Shown here in pieces: positions 18,133 through 26,827 of a stretch of DNA of 64,000 nt. The position numbers and the translations under genes are program-made. Position 1 is the first letter of the stretch. Every line of letters starts with the position of its first letter. This stretch comes from B73-G16 sp964611295 (lineage in GTDB: Bacteria; Desulfobacterota; B13-G15). Location of the stretch: NCBI GenBank assembly GCA_964611295.1, contig CAZSWV010000002.1, positions 1-64,000 on the forward strand. The letters run 5' to 3'. The notes under the pieces are model-generated. The model was not told the origin of the DNA, did not search any database, and saw only the letters and a list, made by a program, of their open reading frames with translations.

Positions 18133-19636
18133 GAGACGCCCTGAGTTTTACGTAATCCGAGATTACAAAAGGTGTAACGAATGTAGGGCATGTGAGAGAC
18201 TGTGTGCGTATGCTGTACATGTCTACGACAAAAAGACCCGTAGGTTGGAGGCCGAAGAACTCAAATGTGTGGGATGTCATTTCTGTGAGGAACATTGCCC
18301 CCAAGGGGCTATTCGGATAGAGCGCGCTTTATCCACTTTTAGTGAGGGGCGTTGGTCCACATATGACCTTTTCAATATATACAAGCAGGCGGAAACTGGA
18401 AGAGTGCTACTTACCAGTACGGGCTCCAATCGTCCCTACAGGGATTATTTTTCGCACATGGTCCTCAACGCAGCACAGGTCACCAATCCTTCCATCGACC
18501 CTTTGAGGGAGCCGGTGGAGATAAAGACCTTCATAGGCAAAAGGCCGACCCGTCTCCTCTATGAACGGGAGGGGCAAACCTTCAGGTTGAGGGTTTCTCT
18601 AGGTCCACTTTTGGAGATCGAGTCACCTATCATGTTTGCGGCCATGAGCTACGGTGCCTTGTCCCTTAATGCATGTAAGGCCTTGGCCATGGCGGCTTGT
18701 GAATTCGGTACCTGTTGGAATACAGGAGAGGGAGGGCTTCATGAGGAATTGCGCCCATATGCCCATAGGGCGATAGTTCAAGTGGCTTCGGGACGATTCG
18801 GCGTAAACAGAGAGTATCTGGAGGCAGGTTGCGCCATAGAGATCAAGATAGGCCAAGGGGCAAAACCCGGCATAGGAGGACACCTACCTGGGGAAAAGGT
18901 CACAGAAGAAATAGCGGCCACACGTATGATACCGCCAAGTACAGATGCGCTCAGTCCAGCCCCTCACCATGATATCTACTCCATAGAGGACCTGAAGCAA
19001 CTTATCTACGCCCTTAAAGAAGCTACCGATTACAGTAAACCAGTAGGGGTCAAAATCGCTGCGGTTCACAACGTTGCGGCCATAGCCTCGGGTATAGTGA
19101 GGGCAGGCGCTGATTTTTTGGTCATCGACGGCCTCCATGGCGGGACCGGGGCGGCCCCTACCATGATAAGGGACAATATGGGTATCCCCGTGGAAATCGC
19201 GATAGCCGTTGTAGACCAAAGGTTGAGGGATGAAGGGATAAGGGAGGAGGTAAGCCTTATAGCCTCAGGGGGTTTCAGGAACTCAGGGGATGTGGTCAAG
19301 GCCATTGCCCTGGGAGCTGATGCCGTCTACATAGGGACTGCGGCACTTTTGGCTTTGGGATGTCACCTATGTCGAAGTTGTCACCTAGGGAAGTGTAATT
19401 GGGGGATAGCCACCCAAGATCCTCAACTTTCAAAGAGGTTAAACCCCGAAGAGGGGGCCCAAAGGGCATATAACCTCTTACAAGCTTGGTCTCTCGAAAT
19501 AAAGGAAATGCTCGGGGCAATGGGGATAAACGCGATAGAGTCCCTCAAGGGCAATAGAGAACAATTGCGCGCAGTCGGTCTCAACGAAAAGGAACTTAAG
19601 TTATTGGGTATAAAACACGCAGGAGAACCTTGGTGA
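18119..19636 (+). CDS. Glutamate synthase, ferredoxin-FMN synthase subunit
   Basis: The FMN-containing central domain that makes glutamate from 2-oxoglutarate and ammonia. The 505-residue protein begins with two [4Fe-4S] motifs (Cys19/22/25/29 and Cys50/53/56/60). It continues into the FMN barrel with GEGGLHEEL, KIGQGAKPGIGGHLPGEKV and IDGLHGGTGAAPT, and ends with a further cysteine cluster (GCHLCRSCHLGKCNWG). The attached ferredoxin domain suggests electrons come from ferredoxin or an unlinked small subunit; no gltD is present in the window. Confidence 0.93.
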   Translation: MVRRRRRPEFYVIRDYKRCNECRACERLCAYAVHVYDKKTRRLEAEELKCVGCHFCEEHCPQGAIRIERALSTFSEGRWSTYDLFNIYKQAETGRVLLTSTGSNRPYRDYFSHMVLNAAQVTNPSIDPLREPVEIKTFIGKRPTRLLYEREGQTFRLRVSLGPLLEIESPIMFAAMSYGALSLNACKALAMAACEFGTCWNTGEGGLHEELRPYAHRAIVQVASGRFGVNREYLEAGCAIEIKIGQGAKPGIGGHLPGEKVTEEIAATRMIPPSTDALSPAPHHDIYSIEDLKQLIYALKEATDYSKPVGVKIAAVHNVAAIASGIVRAGADFLVIDGLHGGTGAAPTMIRDNMGIPVEIAIAVVDQRLRDEGIREEVSLIASGGFRNSGDVVKAIALGADAVYIGTAALLALGCHLCRSCHLGKCNWGIATQDPQLSKRLNPEEGAQRAYNLLQAWSLEIKEMLGAMGINAIESLKGNREQLRAVGLNEKELKLLGIKHAGEPW

Positions 19637-19642
19637 AGGGAG

Positions 19643-20389
19643 ATGGAGATGCGCGCCTGCACCATAGTTGACGTAACAGGACTTTCATATCGGACCTTGA
19701 ACGCCCTTTTAAGACATTTAGTCCAAAAGGGGGTAAGGGAGGTGATACTTAAAAATGTTTTGGGGCATAGGTTTATCGGAGCTGGCCTAAAGGCAGAAGG
19801 GATTACGATCCATGTAGAAGGGACCCCGGGCAACGACTTGGGGGCTTTCATGGACGGGCCGACTTTGCTGGTATACGGGAATGCCCAAGACTGTGTCGCC
19901 AATACCATGGATGCAGGCGAAATAGTTATCTACGGGGATGCGGGGGACCTTTTGGGGTACAGCATGCGTGGAGGAAGGGTTTTCGTAATGGGAGACGTCG
20001 GATATAGAGTCGGCATCCACATGAAGGCTTGGGGCAGCCAAATGCCCGTAATCGTCATCGGCGGAAAGGCCTATGATTTCTTAGGTGAGTACATGGCCGG
20101 AGGGACAATAATAATACTGGGACTGAAGGGCGAGACCCTAAGGGGTAGCTTCATCGGTACAGGCATGCACGGGGGGACTATTTACATACGGGGAGAAGTT
20201 GATAAACGCGCCTTGGCAAAAGAAGTCGAGGTGATGCCCTTAAAGGACGAAGACGTTTCCCTTTTGAAGAAACATATATACGACTTCTGTCAGTACTTCT
20301 CCTTCGACTTCCAGAAGATCATGAAAAGCGAATTTACAAAGTTAAAGCCCAAAGATATTCGTCCCTACGCTAGACTGTACTCCTACTGA
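19643..20389 (+). CDS. Glutamate synthase, C-terminal GXGXG-domain subunit
   Basis: A stand-alone version of the right-handed beta-helix domain at the C-terminus of GltB, a structural subunit of split glutamate synthases. Repeated glycine-rich turns are visible (GNAQDCVANTMDAGEIVIYG, GYSMRGGRVFVMGDVGYRVG, EYMAGGTIIILG). 248 residues. Six bases after the preceding gene; last gene of this three-gene operon before the amt promoter. Confidence 0.92.
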   Translation: MEMRACTIVDVTGLSYRTLNALLRHLVQKGVREVILKNVLGHRFIGAGLKAEGITIHVEGTPGNDLGAFMDGPTLLVYGNAQDCVANTMDAGEIVIYGDAGDLLGYSMRGGRVFVMGDVGYRVGIHMKAWGSQMPVIVIGGKAYDFLGEYMAGGTIIILGLKGETLRGSFIGTGMHGGTIYIRGEVDKRALAKEVEVMPLKDEDVSLLKKHIYDFCQYFSFDFQKIMKSEFTKLKPKDIRPYARLYSY

Positions 20390-20398
20390 AGGAAATTG

Positions 20399-20432
20399 TT
20401 GTAACAAAACTGTAACATTGCTGGTTTATATC
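20399..20432 (+). promoter_or_regulatory. Tandem TGTAACA element and promoter of amt
   Basis: TGTAACA occurs at 20400-20406 and again at 20411-20417, one helical turn (11 bp) apart, in a context nearly identical to that in front of glnA (24631-24648). TATATC (20427-20432) is a plausible -10 ten bases downstream of the second copy, and no -35 hexamer is evident. This is the layout expected for an OmpR-family activator replacing the -35. The candidate regulator is encoded at 26043-26693. Confidence 0.6.
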
Positions 20433-20464
20433 TTAATAAAGCAAAGGCTAATAGGAGGTAAGAT

Positions 20465-21817
20465 ATGAGGAAATGGGTGATCTTATTAACTCTAATGCCC
20501 AATACTGGCTTAGCTTTAGCCGGTGATCCGAGTGGTATTGAGACGTTACGTCATAATCCTGGTTTGCCTGTAGATTACATCTGGGTGCTTGTGTGCGCTT
20601 TTTTAGTCATGTTTATGCAGGCTGGTTTTGCCATGTTAGAAGCTGGTTTTTGCCGTTCGAAGAATGTGGCGAACTTAATTGCCAAAAATCTTATCGATTA
20701 TGTCCTGGCTTCCTTGGTGTTCTTTGTGTTCGGTTACGCCTTGATGGTAGGAAATGACTGGAAAGGGATATTGGGGAGGTCAGGGTGGATGATGTTGGGT
20801 GATGCATACGACGTCGGTAAGTATTTACAGCTCTTTTGGATGACGGTGTTCTGTGGGACAGCGGCCACTATAGTCTCAGGGGCAGTAGCTGAGCGGCTTA
20901 AGTTCGGGGCTTATCTCCTATACACCCTGATCGTAAGCTCCTTGATTTACCCTATATGTGGCCATTGGATTTGGGGAGGCGGCTGGTTGGCGAAGCTGCC
21001 CTTTGGGGTTGGGGCGGTTGACTTTGCTGGAAGTGGGGTGGTCCATGCCCTTGGAGGGTTAGTGGGGTTGGCGGGTGCTTACGTCCTTGGACCACGGTAT
21101 GGTAAATACAGAAATGGGGCCCCTCAGGCCATTCCAGGACATAGCCTAGCCTTAGCAGGTCTTGGGGTATTTATCCTTTGGTTCGGGTGGTTTGGGTTTA
21201 ACGCAGGCAGTACCTATACAGCGCAACACCTCAGGATATCCGTCATAGCGGTCAACACTAACCTGGCAGCGGCAGCGGGAGGCCTTTCGGCCCTGTTAGC
21301 GTGTCTCTTTAAGACAAGGCGATGGGACGTGGGCCTTGGCTTAAACGGGGTGATCTCAGGGCTTGTGGCCATTACAGCTCCATGTGCCTGGGTTGAGGGA
21401 TGGGCTTCGGTGTTGATTGGAGCGGTTGCCGGTGTCTTGATGTATCAAAGTGTGAGGTGGCTTGAAGAAAGGGGGATCGATGACCCCGTAGGTGCGGTGA
21501 GCGTGCATGGGATCTGTGGCCTATGGGGGATTTTGAGCGTAGGTATCTTCGCTGATGGTACATACGGGCTATATTCCTGTGACCCACCTTTCGTGAAAGG
21601 GTTGTTATATGGAGGAGGTTTTGGCCAGCTTATAAGCCAATCCGTATACGCAGTGGTGCTCTTTATATGGGCATTGGGCACAGGGCTGTTGATGTTCAAA
21701 TTGATGGACAGGGCCTTCGGTATAAGGGTTAACCCCGAGGTCGAGATCAAAGGTCTCGATGTATCCGAGCACCATATATCTGCTTATCCAGAGTTTTCCA
21801 CAAAAGGTATCCTTTAA
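20465..21817 (+). CDS. amt: Ammonium transporter Amt
   Basis: A trimeric inner-membrane ammonium channel. The 450-residue protein begins with a signal-peptide-like segment. It then shows Amt signatures: MFMQAGFAMLEAGFCRSKN, GHWIWGGGWL, DFAGSGVVHALGG and WFGWFGFNAGS, with about eleven hydrophobic helices. A good GGAGG lies 5 bases upstream of the ATG. glnB follows immediately, the classic amt-glnB/K pairing in which PII blocks the channel when nitrogen is plentiful. Confidence 0.96.
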   Translation: MRKWVILLTLMPNTGLALAGDPSGIETLRHNPGLPVDYIWVLVCAFLVMFMQAGFAMLEAGFCRSKNVANLIAKNLIDYVLASLVFFVFGYALMVGNDWKGILGRSGWMMLGDAYDVGKYLQLFWMTVFCGTAATIVSGAVAERLKFGAYLLYTLIVSSLIYPICGHWIWGGGWLAKLPFGVGAVDFAGSGVVHALGGLVGLAGAYVLGPRYGKYRNGAPQAIPGHSLALAGLGVFILWFGWFGFNAGSTYTAQHLRISVIAVNTNLAAAAGGLSALLACLFKTRRWDVGLGLNGVISGLVAITAPCAWVEGWASVLIGAVAGVLMYQSVRWLEERGIDDPVGAVSVHGICGLWGILSVGIFADGTYGLYSCDPPFVKGLLYGGGFGQLISQSVYAVVLFIWALGTGLLMFKLMDRAFGIRVNPEVEIKGLDVSEHHISAYPEFSTKGIL

Positions 21818-21842
21818 GGTAAAGCCGAAAGGAGGTTTAGGG

Positions 21843-22184
21843 ATGAAAAAGATCGAAGCAATAATTCGACCAGAAAGACTAGAGGCAGTTAAAGAGGCTT
21901 TAAAAGCGACTCCCGGTTACTGCGGGATGAGCGTTACCGCCATACAAGGCCATGGTAGACAAGGTGGAATCGTCGAACAATTCCGGGGTCGTGAATTCAA
22001 GGTGGAAATGTTACCCAAGGTAAAGGTGGAGATAGTATGTTCAGACGAGCACCTAGAGGGATTGGTCAGTACCATCCTTTCAGTGGCAAAGACAGGGGAG
22101 ATCGGTGACGGGAAGATATTCATATACGAAGTCCTTGATGCCCTGAGGATCCGCACTGGTGAAAGGGGAAAAGGAGCCCTTTGA
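21843..22184 (+). CDS. glnB: Nitrogen regulatory protein PII
   Basis: A trimeric sensor of 2-oxoglutarate and ATP/ADP that binds Amt and other targets through its T-loop. The ATG at 21843 follows AAAGGAGG and gives 113 residues beginning MKKIEAIIRP; upstream in-frame codons lie in the amt end. TGEIGDGKIF and RIRTGE are the C-terminal PII signatures. The T-loop reads EQFRGREFKVEM, so the tyrosine uridylylated in enteric PII (Tyr51) is Phe52, and Tyr46 is Phe47. A Ser49-type phosphorylation site is also absent. Signalling is therefore probably by ligand binding only. Confidence 0.95.
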   Translation: MKKIEAIIRPERLEAVKEALKATPGYCGMSVTAIQGHGRQGGIVEQFRGREFKVEMLPKVKVEIVCSDEHLEGLVSTILSVAKTGEIGDGKIFIYEVLDALRIRTGERGKGAL

Positions 22185-22204
22185 ACAAAGGTAAGGGGGA
22201 GCGT

Positions 22205-22918
22205 ATGGGAACGGTAGCGATATTCGTCCACGACCCAAAAGAGGGTGGAGGGAATATACGTAGTTTGCTTCTCAAGAAGGGGTTTACGGTGAGGGAGTTT
22301 CACCTTTACAAAGGGGAAAGACCACAAGAAGCCTATAGATGCGACGCCCTTGTACTTATGGGAGGACCTATGAGCGTAAAGGAGGAAGATAGGTACCCCT
22401 TCTTAAAGACAGAGAAACTGTTCCTCGAGAAGTGGCTTAAATCAGGAAGACCCTTACTCGGAATTTGTCTCGGTGCCCAACTTATAGCCGATGTCCTCGG
22501 AGGAAGAGTCTACAAAGGACCCGTTCCAGAAATAGGTTGGAGCGAGGTGCGTTTGACCCTACAGGGCATGCAAGACCCTGTTTTCTCCAAATTCCCCTCG
22601 GCCATGTTGGTGTTTCAGTGGCATGAGGAAACCTTCGACCTTCCCGCCGGGGCGGTTCTACTTGCCAGTTCGCCGTTGTATCCTAACCAAGCCTATAGAA
22701 TAGGCAAAACGGTTTACGGAGTCCAGTTCCACTTGGAAGTTACCTTTGAAATGGTAAAAGATTGGCTTAAAGAAGAGGACTTTCCCACCAATATCAAACA
22801 AGAGATCCTTAAGCAGTCCCTTTCGAACCTTCGAACCTTGAAGTCATATTGTGAGACACTAGTAGATCTCTTTAACGATGGGTTTAAATTGCAGCATACG
22901 AAAAGTCCTTCAAGGTAA
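22205..22918 (+). CDS. Class I glutamine amidotransferase-like protein, target unknown
   Basis: A free-standing GATase1 domain of the GuaA-N/YfeJ type, 237 residues from the ATG at 22205 (preceded by GGGGGA). The catalytic triad is complete: Cys88 in LLGICLGAQ, His176 and Glu178 in QFHLEV. It is not attached to a synthetase domain. Its place between glnB and nadE suggests a role in nitrogen or glutamine use. Homologues include gamma-glutamyl amide hydrolases and orphan GMP-synthase-like amidotransferases, so the substrate cannot be assigned. Confidence 0.8.
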   Translation: MGTVAIFVHDPKEGGGNIRSLLLKKGFTVREFHLYKGERPQEAYRCDALVLMGGPMSVKEEDRYPFLKTEKLFLEKWLKSGRPLLGICLGAQLIADVLGGRVYKGPVPEIGWSEVRLTLQGMQDPVFSKFPSAMLVFQWHEETFDLPAGAVLLASSPLYPNQAYRIGKTVYGVQFHLEVTFEMVKDWLKEEDFPTNIKQEILKQSLSNLRTLKSYCETLVDLFNDGFKLQHTKSPSR

Positions 22919-22924
22919 GGAGAA

Positions 22925-24646
22925 GTGAAAAAGCTTAGAATAGGATTAGCGCAGGCAAATATGGCTGTTGGAGATTTTAATGGGAATTATGAAAAAGTAA
23001 AGGAGTTCATAGATGAAGCAGAAAGGTACTCTGTTGATTTAATTTGCTTTCCAGAACTAACGCTAACAGGATATCCTCCTGAAGACCTCTTGTTAAGACG
23101 TGATTTTATAGACGACAACCTAGCTGTCCTCAATGAGGTAGTCGCTTTTACTAGAGGAAGAAACATTGTAGTTGCCATAGGCTATGTCGATGTAGGAGAT
23201 GGTCTTTATAATGCCTTAGCGGTCATCTATGATGGTGAAATTAAAGGGGTTTATCATAAAGTGTCTCTTCCAAATTATGGGGTATTTGACGAAAAGCGGT
23301 ATTTTTCCCAGGGTAAACGCCTAAACATTTTTGCCATACGGGGAACGAAGGTGGGTTTTAGCATCTGTGAGGATATATGGGATCCCTATGGTCCTGTTCC
23401 AAGGCAGGTGCTTGCGGGCGTAGACCTTTTGGTAAATGTGAGCGCTTCGCCGTATCACATCTCAAAAATACGTTTAAGGGAAGAAATGTTAAGGGTAAGG
23501 GCTCGTGATTTCAGGGTGCCGGTGGTCTATGTGAACTTAATAGGGGGGCAAGATGAGCTTGTTTTCGATGGGTCAAGTGTAGTCTTTGATCCTAAAGGGA
23601 GAACAGTGGCTAGGGCCAAGAGTTTCGAAGAGGCCCTTCTTGTGGTGGATGTAGAGCCCAATATCATATACAAAGGATCATCACAAATTGGAGCTGCTAA
23701 AGGAAAGGTTCAAGAGGTGTCAATAGAAGGTCTTTCTATAGGTGAGAAACCGCCAATAACGCCTGTGATCTGTGAGCCTTTGCCCTTTCTAGAAGAGGTC
23801 TATCAGGCCCTTCTATTAGGGACCAAGGATTACGTGCGCAAGAACGGATTTAATAAGGTAGTTATTGGGTTGTCTGGAGGAATCGATTCGAGCCTTGTTG
23901 CCACAATAGCGGCTGATGCCTTGGGGCCAGAAAAGGTCGTGGGTGTGTTTATGCCCTCGCGTTATACTTCAGAAGAAAGTTCCCAAGCGGTAAAGCAACT
24001 TGCGGGGAACCTAGGTATAGAGCTATACATTATCCCCATAGAACCTGTGTTTAAATCCTACTTAGAATTATTGGGTGTATATCTTTCGAAGGCATCAAGC
24101 GGAGTTGCTGAAGAAAACCTCCAGGCACGCATCCGAGGTAACATCCTGATGGCCCTCTCTAATTCCTTTGGCTGGTTAGTGCTCACCACCGGCAATAAGA
24201 GCGAACTTGCCTGTGGATATGCTACCCTTTATGGGGATATGGCTGGTGGATTTGCGGTGATAAAGGACCTTCCTAAAACCTTGGTATACGAGCTTGCCCG
24301 TTGGAGGAACAAAAAGGCTGGGCGAGACTTGATCCCCCAAATCGTCCTCACCAGACCTCCTTCTGCAGAATTGAGGCCGGGGCAGAAGGACACAGATGAT
24401 CTACCTCCCTATGAGGTATTGGACCCTATAATGGAACTTTATGTGGAAGAAGGCCTTTCAATAGAGGAAATTGTCAAAGAAGGGTTTGATAAAGGGTACG
24501 TAGAGAATGTGGTTCAAAGACTTAAAAACAGCGAATACAAACGCAGGCAAGCCCCTCCAGGTATTAAGGTCACCCCACGTGCTTTTGGCAAGGATTGGCG
24601 GATGCCTATTACGAACAGGTGGAGGCCTTTTGTAACAAAAATGTAA
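22925..24646 (+). CDS. nadE: Glutamine-dependent NAD+ synthetase
   Basis: Amidates deamido-NAD to NAD with ammonia from glutamine. The 573-residue protein has an N-terminal nitrilase-fold glutaminase domain with the Glu-Lys-Cys triad (PELTLTGYPPEDLL, YHKVSLPNY, SICEDIWDP). Its C-terminal synthetase domain carries the PP-loop GLSGGIDSSLVA. GTG start after AAGGAG. The last five codons and stop overlap the tandem TGTAACA element of the glnA promoter. Synthesis of NAD with glutamine explains its place in the nitrogen island. Confidence 0.96.
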   Translation: MKKLRIGLAQANMAVGDFNGNYEKVKEFIDEAERYSVDLICFPELTLTGYPPEDLLLRRDFIDDNLAVLNEVVAFTRGRNIVVAIGYVDVGDGLYNALAVIYDGEIKGVYHKVSLPNYGVFDEKRYFSQGKRLNIFAIRGTKVGFSICEDIWDPYGPVPRQVLAGVDLLVNVSASPYHISKIRLREEMLRVRARDFRVPVVYVNLIGGQDELVFDGSSVVFDPKGRTVARAKSFEEALLVVDVEPNIIYKGSSQIGAAKGKVQEVSIEGLSIGEKPPITPVICEPLPFLEEVYQALLLGTKDYVRKNGFNKVVIGLSGGIDSSLVATIAADALGPEKVVGVFMPSRYTSEESSQAVKQLAGNLGIELYIIPIEPVFKSYLELLGVYLSKASSGVAEENLQARIRGNILMALSNSFGWLVLTTGNKSELACGYATLYGDMAGGFAVIKDLPKTLVYELARWRNKKAGRDLIPQIVLTRPPSAELRPGQKDTDDLPPYEVLDPIMELYVEEGLSIEEIVKEGFDKGYVENVVQRLKNSEYKRRQAPPGIKVTPRAFGKDWRMPITNRWRPFVTKM

Positions 24647-24662
24647 CAAATAGAGGATATCC
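24630..24662 (+). promoter_or_regulatory. Tandem TGTAACA element and promoter of glnA
   Basis: TGTAACA at 24631-24637 and 24642-24648, 11 bp apart, reproduces the amt element base for base over TTGTAACAAAA-TGTAACA. A GATATC (24656-24661) in the position of a -10 follows. The second copy contains the nadE stop codon, so nadE coding sequence and regulatory DNA share bases here. Confidence 0.6.
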
Positions 24663-24692
24663 TTTTGTCAAAACGGGACAGGAGGTGTCAAG

Positions 24693-26027
24693 ATGCAAAA
24701 TCTGCCGGATTCCAAGGAATATGTGTTAGAAAAGGTGAGGGAACACCATGTGAAGTTCATCAAGTTGTGGTTCACTGACATACTGGGGTTCTTGAAAAGC
24801 TTCACCATCACCGCTGAAGAACTGCCAGAGGCGCTTGAAGAAGGGGTTGGCTTTGACGGTTCATCAGTAGAAGGGTTTGTAAGGATAGAGGAAAGCGACA
24901 TGATCGCCATGCCAGACCCTTCTACCTTCTGCATCCTCCCTTGGCGTCCAAAGGAGTACGCAGTTGCTAGGATGTTTTGCGATATCTACAGGCCAGACGG
25001 CACACCTTTTGAAGGAGATCCAAGGTACGTACTCAAACGCAACCTGAAGAAGGCCGCGGATTTAGGGTTTACATATTACGTGGGCCCAGAACTGGAGTAT
25101 TTCTATTTCAAATCCAACAACAATACTGAGTTTCTTGATATGGGAGGATATTTTGACGTTACCCCTTTGGATATGGCGGTAGATCTTAGGCGCCAAACTG
25201 TACTGATGCTGGAAGAAATGGGAATTGCAGTAGAATACAGCCACCATGAAGTTGCTTATAGTCAGCATGAAGTGGACATAAAATACAGTGATGCTTTGAC
25301 TATGGCAGATAACGTTATGACCTATAAAGTAGTTGTTAAACAAGTGGCTTTGATGAACGGCGTATACGCGACATTTATGCCAAAGCCAGTGTTCGGGATA
25401 AATGGAAGTGGCATGCATACCCATCAATCGCTCTTTAAAGATGGGAAGAATGCCTTCTTCGATCCGCATGATCCTTATAACCTATCGGAGATAGGTAAGC
25501 GTTTTATAGCTGGCCTTCTCAAGCATGCAAGGGAGATAACGGCTATTACATGTCAATGGGTGAACTCGTACAAGAGGTTGGTTCCAGGTTATGAGGCTCC
25601 TGCTTATATCTCCTGGGGACGCAAGAACAGGTCAGCGTTGGTAAGGGTTCCTGAATATAAACCGGGGAAAGAACAAGCTACAAGGGCTGAATATCGTGCC
25701 CCTGATCCTGCCTGTAACCCTTATTTGGCTTTTGCGGTCATGTTGGCTGCAGGGCTCAAAGGGATAGAGGAAGGGTATGAACTCCCTCCTCCCGTTGAGG
25801 TAGACGTCTATAGGTTGACCGAAGAAGAACGGAAGTCCTTGGGCATAGAGACCTTACCAGCGAATCTCGGCGAGGCCCTCTACGAAATGGAAAGGAGCAA
25901 GCTGGTTTTAGAATGCCTTGGGGAACACGTCTTTTGGAGCTTTATCCGGAATAAAAAGGCCGAATGGGACGAATGGAGGGCTCAGGTCACAGAGTACGAA
26001 ATCCGGAAGTATCTGCCCATACTTTAA
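24693..26027 (+). CDS. glnA: Glutamine synthetase, type I (alpha-like)
   Basis: Makes glutamine from glutamate, ammonia and ATP. The 444-residue protein has VGFDGSSVEGFVRIEESDM, the ATP/glutamate site GSGMHTHQSLFKDG, and the YKRLVPGYEAPAYISWG and AEYRAPDPACNPY segments. Length and the lack of an obvious adenylylation segment near the C-terminus place it with the GSI-alpha group, whose control is feedback or protein-based rather than by adenylylation. Strong GGAGG upstream of the ATG. The regulator gene follows after 15 bases. Confidence 0.96.
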   Translation: MQNLPDSKEYVLEKVREHHVKFIKLWFTDILGFLKSFTITAEELPEALEEGVGFDGSSVEGFVRIEESDMIAMPDPSTFCILPWRPKEYAVARMFCDIYRPDGTPFEGDPRYVLKRNLKKAADLGFTYYVGPELEYFYFKSNNNTEFLDMGGYFDVTPLDMAVDLRRQTVLMLEEMGIAVEYSHHEVAYSQHEVDIKYSDALTMADNVMTYKVVVKQVALMNGVYATFMPKPVFGINGSGMHTHQSLFKDGKNAFFDPHDPYNLSEIGKRFIAGLLKHAREITAITCQWVNSYKRLVPGYEAPAYISWGRKNRSALVRVPEYKPGKEQATRAEYRAPDPACNPYLAFAVMLAAGLKGIEEGYELPPPVEVDVYRLTEEERKSLGIETLPANLGEALYEMERSKLVLECLGEHVFWSFIRNKKAEWDEWRAQVTEYEIRKYLPIL

Positions 26028-26042
26028 CGGTATAGGGAGGAG

Positions 26043-26693
26043 ATGTTGCAAGGGATCTACATAGGCGATAAGGACAGTGTAAGGCTTCCTTACATACAGG
26101 GGCTCAAATGGGAGACCATAGGTCTCAAGGAGTGGGTTGAAGAAGGGGGATGGCCTATAAGGGGTGATGTGGTCCTTTTTTCGGCTCAAAGTCCTGGTGT
26201 CGCAAGGGAGGTGTTGAAGGGATTGAAGGAGTTCTTGCGTCCTCCTTCAATCCCTTGCCTCGCCTTAGTTTCCTCTTCGCTCTTGTCCCATGAATGGCTT
26301 TTTGAGCAAGTGAAGGATTTCCTCGTCGAGCCCTTTTCCCAGGAGGAACTCTGCTTAAGGCTGAAAAAGGCTATAAGAGAGGTCTACGGTTTGAAGGAAG
26401 AAGGACTCATAAAGAAAGGAGACATATGTGTTGACTTAAGGTCTCACACAGTGACCGTTAAGGGAAGGGTCATAGCGCTTAGTTTGAAAGAATACGAACT
26501 GTTACAGGTTCTCATCACCAATGCGGGTAAAACCTTCACCCGTGAGAACCTCCTTAATCGCATATGGGGATACGATTACTTCGGAGGTGAAAGAACCGTA
26601 GACGTCCACATCAGACGTCTAAGGGCCAAATTAGGCGAGGCAAGTTCCCATATCGAAACGGTACGCGGCATAGGATATAAGTTCAAAGATTAA
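26043..26693 (+). CDS. OmpR-family DNA-binding regulator with degenerate receiver (GlnR-like)
   Basis: A 216-residue protein with a C-terminal winged-helix OmpR/PhoB domain (about residues 120-216; SLKEYELLQVLITNAGKTFTR, NRIWGYDYFGGERTVDVHIR, IETVRGIGYKF). The N-terminal receiver-like domain lacks the phosphoacceptor: the strand VVLFSAQSP has Ser47 where Asp is expected, and KDFLVEPF has Glu96 for the invariant Lys. It is probably phosphorylation-independent, like the orphan GlnR of Actinobacteria. Cotranscribed with glnA and without a kinase gene. I infer that it binds the TGTAACA tandem elements of amt and glnA. Confidence 0.85.
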   Translation: MLQGIYIGDKDSVRLPYIQGLKWETIGLKEWVEEGGWPIRGDVVLFSAQSPGVAREVLKGLKEFLRPPSIPCLALVSSSLLSHEWLFEQVKDFLVEPFSQEELCLRLKKAIREVYGLKEEGLIKKGDICVDLRSHTVTVKGRVIALSLKEYELLQVLITNAGKTFTRENLLNRIWGYDYFGGERTVDVHIRRLRAKLGEASSHIETVRGIGYKFKD

Positions 26694-26753
26694 GGCCTTT
26701 TTCGCCCTGGCCAACCGAGGATATCTAGAAGCTCTACCCCTCTATTTCCTCTC

Positions 26754-26782
26754 TTGACAAACTATCCCGTTTTCGTTTACAT
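26754..26782 (+). promoter_or_regulatory. Promoter of nrpR
   Basis: TTGACA (26754-26759), 17-base spacer, TTACAT (26777-26782). The -35 is perfect and the -10 is weak. The palindromic operator starts 13 bases downstream, covering the expected transcription start. Confidence 0.6.
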
Positions 26783-26794
26783 ACCCCGAACAAA

Positions 26795-26815
26795 GGAAAA
26801 AGGTTACCTTTTTCA
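26795..26815 (+). promoter_or_regulatory. Predicted NrpR operator in front of nrpR
   Basis: GAAAAAGGT and ACCTTTTTC (26796-26814) form a perfect 19-bp palindrome around a single T. It matches the glutamate synthase operator at 18 of 21 aligned positions. Its place between promoter and start codon predicts negative autoregulation. Confidence 0.7.
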
Positions 26816-26827
26816 ATATGGTGGTCC

